36,702 bases of DNA, from contig JAETQR010000035.1 of assembly GCA_021770615.1 (NCBI GenBank), forward strand, positions 1 to 36,702, given 5' to 3'. This document shows, piece by piece, positions 32,654 to 36,702 of the stretch. The position numbers and the translations under genes were made by a program. Origin of the DNA: Lachnospiraceae bacterium. Lineage in GTDB: Bacteria > Bacillota_A > Clostridia > Lachnospirales > Lachnospiraceae. The notes under the pieces are model-generated. The model was given only the letters and a program-made list of their open reading frames with translations. It was not told where the DNA came from and ran no database searches. Numbering within the stretch: position 1 is the stretch's first letter; each line of letters starts with the position of its first letter.

Positions 32654-33013
32654 TCAAAATGCTACATATAAACATTTTCTTAGACATTCATAGGACTCTT
32701 GAATTGCCCCCTTGATTCTCTTATTTTTATTAAATGAACTATTTTTCCACTTCCCCTTTCTATAATCAAAATCTTTTTTAGGATTATCCTTCCACTTCTT
32801 ATGAAGTTTCATATCACGTTCCAATATATCTTTCTTGATTTTCTTTATACGTTTCAATATCTACATAGTAACTATGTGCATAATAATCCTCAACAGAATG
32901 CAATAATGCACCCAGCAAAATATATTTATCCTTCTCTCTTTCCCCAGCACTAACTTGAATCCCTAAACTAACCTTTAATTTCAACTTATTCAGCCAAATT
33001 CTCTTTTTTCCAT
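32654..33013 (-). pseudogene. Frameshifted toxin-tip-like fragment with HxxxDxxxH motif
   Basis: From about 33013 one frame encodes HGKKRIWLNKL, then KYILLGALLHSVEDYYAHSY and YVDIETYKENQERYIGT to a TGA near 32829; the next frame continues the same kind of sequence to 32654 (MKLHKKWKDNPKKDFDYRK, RIKGAIQESYECLRKCL). The two halves look like one domain broken by a frameshift. LHSVEDYYAHS recalls zinc-site helices in phospholipase-C-like or DUF6765-type domains seen in toxin tips. There is no start signal. In the same frame upstream, 33015-33239 is open (74 codons, ending SEDWEW) but low in complexity and of doubtful reality. Confidence 0.4.
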
Positions 33014-33210
33014 GTCACCACTCCCAATCTTCAGATAAATCTATTCCACAATATGTAGTTCTTGTTTTAGCAAATTCTTCTTTTCTTACCTTGTCTGGCA
33101 GGTTACCGTTACCGCAGTTCCTGCCATCATTCGTTTTGTCTTTTCCATTTCTGTTCACTCCTCTTTCCTGATTGTAAATCTGATTCCTTACATTTCTGTT
33201 CTTTACTTCT

Positions 33211-33519
33211 CTACCAGATTCTCTTCTCTTTTTTTCCATTTAAGTTCATACAATATAAGTTATCTGCATAGGCATTGTAAATGTGCCACGAATCATCTGG
33301 GTCATACGGCTCCTTGAGGCTATGCCACTCTTTATCTCTAACCCGGATATATATTTTATCTTCCGTGCAATCAATTCCCACCACCTTCCTCTTGCTGATA
33401 ATAATATCTTTCTTCGTTTTTTTGTTAATACGATGTGCTCTCTCTTTTTCGTCTATATAAAATATATATTTCTCATTAAAGGAGTAATCAGCTATACCAT
33501 ATTTATTTTTTTTTCGCAT
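33211..33519 (-). CDS. C-terminal part of a DUF5050-like protein, out of frame with its N-terminal part
   Basis: The 102-residue frame (KKNKYGIADYSFNEKYIFYI ... NLYCMNLNGKKEKRIW) directly continues the propeller-like repeats of the gene at 33503-34543. It has an ATG at 33519 but no ribosome binding site. The two frames meet at a run of nine A (33496-33504 on this strand); with eight A they form one protein of about 445 residues, close to the 458 of the paralogue at 31187-32563. It may therefore be the tail of a frameshifted or slippage-controlled gene. Confidence 0.55.
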   Translation of the reverse strand: MRKKNKYGIADYSFNEKYIFYIDEKERAHRINKKTKKDIIISKRKVVGIDCTEDKIYIRVRDKEWHSLKEPYDPDDSWHIYNAYADNLYCMNLNGKKEKRIW

Positions 33520-34543
33520 TTTTTAATACTGGAAGCATCTTCCCTCCAGCCCTTGGAATCATGTAATCCTCACAATAAATATAATTTTCATCAATGGCTA
33601 TGAAGACATTATCTGAGTCGTATTTCTTTTTCCGTTTATATACTAACACCTGTTTTTCCACTTTTGATGCCATGTCATAGGAATATATAGTAACTGTTTT
33701 ATCAGATGATACTCCATAATAAATCTTTCCATCCATATACGTAAGATACGGCTTTGCTTTCGTCATATTCAATGGCACAGACAATTCTTCCCGAGCATGT
33801 TCAACTGTAAAGTCATATCGGATAGAAGTCCCCGGTCTTCCATCTCCTCTCTGCCATATAGTCCTGCTGTCGAAATAAAAAGAATCTCCATAAATGTTAC
33901 AAAACACAGTGTTGCCATCATTCAACATATGATCATCAGTAATATCACAAATTACGATGGGCTCAGATTGTTCCGGATCAATATAAGCCAATTCCTGTGG
34001 GTTATCAAAATCATCTAAAAAAACATAGAACCTGTCGCCATATTTTACAAAACCCAGCACACGATAATAGGGCTCTCCGATTTCATCACACGGCACATCA
34101 AATTCCCCTACCTTTTCACCCGCATCTTGATAAATAGTAAATCCATAACTGTCACCAATATTGTCAAATTGCACTTCTCCGTTTGTTATTGTAAATTTAT
34201 TGCTGTCACTAAATCTCAAATAATAATAATGCCCATCCGAAACCTGAGAGAAATCCGTTATCCATTCCATGTATGGGAAATATACCCCTGCATCCTTTGT
34301 ATTTATATGTGATAACTTTAACTCTCTTTTCTCCCCCGTTTCATCGGTAACATGTACAATTTCTTCCTCATCTTCGGAAGTGCTTGGATATGTATTGTCA
34401 GACAAATTAACTGATTTATCCTCTATATTTTCTTTTTTGTTCATAAATAGCAAAACAGCACCCAATACAAAACAACATGACACGAAAAAGATAATATTTT
34501 TATTTTTATAGGCACCTCTCCATTTATCGTATACTCTAGTCAC
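33503..34543 (-). CDS. DUF5050-like membrane-anchored protein, N-terminal part, stopped after a poly-A run
   Basis: A 346-residue product with a short cytoplasmic start, one membrane helix (about 17-34, NIIFFVSCCFVLGAVLLFM) and an outside body with propeller-like units (DGHYYYLRFSDSNKF, GKIYYGVSSDKTVTIYSYD, ENYIYCEDYMIP). It ends LPVLKNAKKK because the A9 run shifts the frame; the expected continuation is in the next frame (33211-33519). It follows the broken Rhs fragment at 34678-35535, in the position of an immunity gene. No catalytic motif is visible. Confidence 0.65.
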   Translation of the reverse strand: MTRVYDKWRGAYKNKNIIFFVSCCFVLGAVLLFMNKKENIEDKSVNLSDNTYPSTSEDEEEIVHVTDETGEKRELKLSHINTKDAGVYFPYMEWITDFSQVSDGHYYYLRFSDSNKFTITNGEVQFDNIGDSYGFTIYQDAGEKVGEFDVPCDEIGEPYYRVLGFVKYGDRFYVFLDDFDNPQELAYIDPEQSEPIVICDITDDHMLNDGNTVFCNIYGDSFYFDSRTIWQRGDGRPGTSIRYDFTVEHAREELSVPLNMTKAKPYLTYMDGKIYYGVSSDKTVTIYSYDMASKVEKQVLVYKRKKKYDSDNVFIAIDENYIYCEDYMIPRAGGKMLPVLKNAKKK

Positions 34544-34579
34544 ATAAAGAAACTATGCAAAACACTTAAAAGAAATATA

Positions 34580-34783
34580 TCATCTTTTCTGTATTAATAT
34601 ATCTCTTCTTATTTCTAATAAAAATGTTTTTGAATCCTCTATTGCTTTCATATATCGTTTATTTCCCATTTCCGAATCTACCGGTTTCCAGTATCCATTG
34701 GCGCCAAGCACAAAATCCATATAAGAATTGTCTTTGTAATCTCTATGCACTTTCTTCCGTTCTGCTTTACTCTTGACCTGTTT
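34580..34783 (-). other. Open coding-like stretch after Rhs copy 2
   Basis: A 67-codon open frame without a start codon encodes KQVKSKAERKKVHRDYKDNS, YMDFVLGANGYWKPVDSEMG, NKRYMKAIEDSKTFLLEIRR and ends with a TGA at 34580. It starts exactly where the direct repeat ends, so it is probably the variable tip that belongs to another Rhs protein, or part of one. Family unknown. Confidence 0.4.
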
Positions 34784-35535
34784 TCAGATACACTCCAACT
34801 AATACCATCATCTCTTGAAACGATTGTCCAAGCCCCCATACAATGTCCCACTCTTAGCTCCAACATAATTTTTTGAGATACAGTGCCCACTCGTCCCATG
34901 CATTCACTCCATCATACCCACAGTACGCATACAAATGCAAACTCTCTGGTTCATGATCCTCTCCAGTATACGTATCCCTTATCAGGAACCTCCCCACAGT
35001 CTGCTGATAGTATCTCGCCCTGATATACACTTCCCCCATCTCCCTACCATAGTACTCTCCACAGTAATGGAACAGGTTATCATCCTTACTGTCCGATTTT
35101 ACTTCATTGTCAAAGGAATCATACTCTAACTTTTCCACTTTTATCCGTCAGCGAACCACATTTCCATGAGAATCCGTCACATAAAACTACTTCTCTGTAT
35201 TGTCTCCCTCATCCGCATAAACAAGGTCGTTACCACGGATATACCATTTCTGTACCTTTCCGCTTTCAGAAAGCTCCAGCACCAGTTGACCCTCATCCCA
35301 CACAAAGACCGTCTTCTCCCCATTCACTGGCTTGCTCGTACGCAGTCCTTCCGCATCATAAGTAAAGCTTACCTTACAATTCTTTGGATTGACCGTGACA
35401 AGCTGATTTCCATTCTTGTCATTTTTATAAATAACAACAGCTGTACCGGTATTTAACGTATCGGTACGGAACAATTCGTCATTCTTATTGTATTTATAAG
35501 CAATTACTTTATTCCCAGACAACAAAAGACACTCG
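34678..35535 (-). pseudogene. Rhs-repeat protein, C-terminal core (copy 2), multiply broken
   Basis: From 35535 the minus strand encodes YD-repeat/Rhs sequence (AYKYNKNDELFRTDTLNTGT, VSFTYDAEGLRTSKPVNGEK, QKWYIRGNDLVYADEGDNTE), then in the same frame a TAG (35187-35189), FYVTDSHGNVVR, a TGA (35148-35150), and VEKLEYDSFDNEVKSDSKDD ... GEVYIRARYYQQTVGRFLIR, HLYAYCGYDGVNAWD. Near 34893 two bases present in copy 1 are missing, and near 34835 one C is extra, so the tail is in other frames. Two nonsense and two frameshift changes make it a clear relic of the end of an Rhs toxin gene. The large N-terminal part is absent. Confidence 0.85.
34776..34999. repeat. Direct repeat, copy 2 (first copy 30825-31050)
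   Basis: Same Rhs core end and tail start as copy 1 with a 2-base deletion and a 1-base insertion. Shared tip sequence in two places suggests cassette duplication or recombination between Rhs tips. Confidence 0.85.
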
Positions 35536-35556
35536 TTTTATAACAGTGACGCTAAA

Positions 35557-36131
35557 TTATTCATAAAATATAACGTAACTATAATAATTTTCATCTACCT
35601 TTTTATAATGTCTCTTTTGCTTCTTCGGTTTATCCTCTATATGAATCAAACAATAATTCCCAATAACTCCTTCCAACGCAAATCGATGAAGAATAATAAT
35701 CTCATTGTCCTTAAACCAATTATTCCTAATAGCATATTCATTTATGGTAATAAGTTCTTTTATTTTTTTAAAATTTTTTTCAGTTTGAATTTTCTCTCTT
35801 ACTTCTTTATTATCAGGAAAAATAATTAGATCCCCATCAGAAAAAGATAATGTTTCACAATAACTAATATTTTTAAACCAATTTACTATATAATCTATTT
35901 CCTTTTTCTTTTTCTTAATGATACCCCTCCAATAAGTATTAGACCCAAAATCTGTATATCCTGTAGATTCTCTTTCTTCTATGTACTTTCTTAGTGTATC
36001 TTCTTTAGGCGCTGCAGTTATTACGTTTTGCTTATTGATACTCTCTGACAAATCCACAGAATTTTTTTTGCACCGCATCCATATAAAACCAAGCAACACA
36101 TAACTAAAACGCATATAAACTTTCTTGTCAT
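35557..36131 (-). pseudogene. Small lipoprotein gene split by a poly-A run after the lipobox
   Basis: The ATG at 36131 has a strong GGAGG site (36137-36141, 5-base spacing) and encodes a perfect lipoprotein signal MTRKFICVLVMCCLVLYGCG. A run of eight A (36062-36069) follows, after which the frame changes: the long coding part (NSVDLSESINKQNVITAAPK to VDENYYSYVIFYE, stop at 35557) is in a different frame. Nine A would give one continuous lipoprotein of about 190 residues. The frame from 36114 that encodes the body has a signal-like but poor start (MRFSYVLLGFIWMRC). Either a recent pseudogene or a slippage-controlled gene. The body is not recognised. Confidence 0.6.
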
Positions 36132-36224
36132 ATCGACCTCCACTATATTACAAATACCTACTGCAATATATTTTATTTATGGTTAATCCTTTTTACATCA
36201 GTAAGGAATTATATATCTTGTCAC

Positions 36225-36422
36225 TTAAGCTGCTAGAATATCTTCTATTCCAATAATTTTATCATCATCTGTAATGCCAAACACCAATACTCCACCACTG
36301 CCATTAACAAAAGTACTGACTCTTTTCAACCAGCTTTTTGGTTTCTTCGTTTCAACAGCCTGTTTTTTATCATATCCTGTAGTTTCCCCAAACAACTATG
36401 CTATTTTCAATTTCCTATGCAT
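36225..36422 (-). pseudogene. AlbA_2/divergent AAA-4 (Schlafen-like) domain fragment
   Basis: The minus strand encodes LFGETTGYDKKQAVETKKPK and SWLKRVSTFVNGSGGVLVFG then ITDDDKIIGIEDILAA and a TAA. SWLKxVxxFxNGxGGxLVFG is the hallmark of the AlbA_2 (putative DNA-binding) domain of ATP-binding proteins. A TAG occurs eight codons after the ATG at 36422, and the rest of the ~450-residue protein is missing. Confidence 0.6.
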
Positions 36423-36549
36423 AAGTAAATCACTCAAATAATACAATCATTATCACTTTTCTCACTACTGTTATTTTACTCCATACATAAACTGTTAATA
36501 ATAATCTTACTACTTTCCTATACTTATTGAAACTTATAATTATTATACC

Positions 36550-36579
36550 AAAAACTCCCGCCTTTGAAAAGACGAGAGT
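36550..36579 (-). terminator. Rho-independent terminator of a gene beyond the right edge
   Basis: Minus strand ACTCTCGTCTTT, 2-base loop, AAAGGCGGGAGT (36554-36579) forms a 12-bp RNA stem with two G-U pairs, followed by five T (36550-36554). The remaining bases to 36702 and the gap 36423-36549 show no convincing gene. Confidence 0.6.
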
Positions 36580-36702
36580 CCCATTTGATGAAGTAAACGA
36601 ATTGTCAGTTAGGATAAAAAAGACTGGTCCTGAGAAATTTTGATCCCACATCTTTGTCTTATCCATCATACAACTCCCAACTCTTTTTTTCAACCTTATA
36701 TA

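Noticed and set aside
33015..33239. 74-codon open frame ending SEDWEW
   Set aside because: It overlaps the end of the propeller-type gene, has no clear ribosome binding site and is low in complexity; kept only as a note under the adjacent toxin-like fragment.
36430..36693. 87-codon minus-strand open frame at the right edge
   Set aside because: It runs straight through a clear terminator hairpin (36550-36579) and has no recognisable protein sequence.

Overview
The window looks like part of the chromosome of an anaerobic Firmicute, most probably a Lachnospiraceae-type Clostridium relative. This is an inference from strong AGGAGG-type ribosome binding sites, sigma-A-like promoters, an XrtG exosortase cluster, a TnpV relic, a SpoIID-like protein and radical-SAM thiamine synthesis. 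No rRNA, tRNA or CRISPR array was seen. Most genes are on the minus strand.

Left part (1-9.3 kb): the 5' end of an Rpn-type nuclease gene; a secreted, C-terminally anchored surface protein; a two-component pair made of a 7TM receptor histidine kinase and a very unusual response regulator that joins two complete regulators (REC-LytTR-REC-winged helix) in one chain; a small lipoprotein; a YihY/BrkB membrane protein; and a SpoIID/LytB-domain protein that overlaps yihY tail to tail.

Middle (9.3-20.1 kb): thiC, with a strong promoter and a leader lacking a recognisable TPP riboswitch, is bounded by three long hairpin elements. Two of them, just downstream of thiC and of the next operon, share conserved arms and look like one structured-element family. 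Then comes a compact seven-gene operon read from 18667 down to 11553: PTPS-like protein, Firmicu-CTERM-type surface protein, exosortase XrtG, family 2 glycosyltransferase, membrane sensor with a degenerate GGDEF-like domain, second PTPS-like protein, and a large polytopic PTPS-related membrane protein. Together they suggest synthesis, export or anchoring of a cell-surface glycan or glycoprotein. Upstream of it lies NADP-isocitrate dehydrogenase.

Right-middle (20.2-28.1 kb): a REC-ComFB fusion regulator, a methyltransferase, an ECF sigma factor cut by a single amber codon and in frame with the next gene, a cupin remnant, a Cof-type HAD phosphatase, an AraC/GyrI-like regulator, a flavin reductase with a TetR remnant that has lost its DNA-binding domain, a TnpV remnant, another methyltransferase and a small ferredoxin. 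This part mixes working genes with debris of mobile DNA.

Right end (28.2-36.7 kb): a visibly more A+T-rich accessory block, all minus strand, of SHOCT-domain, lipoprotein and DUF5050-like genes interleaved with broken Rhs C-terminal fragments, including a direct repeat of about 225 bp. It reads as a graveyard or cassette array of polymorphic-toxin tips and possible immunity genes. Two genes here are split exactly at poly-A runs, which could be decay or slippage-based switching.
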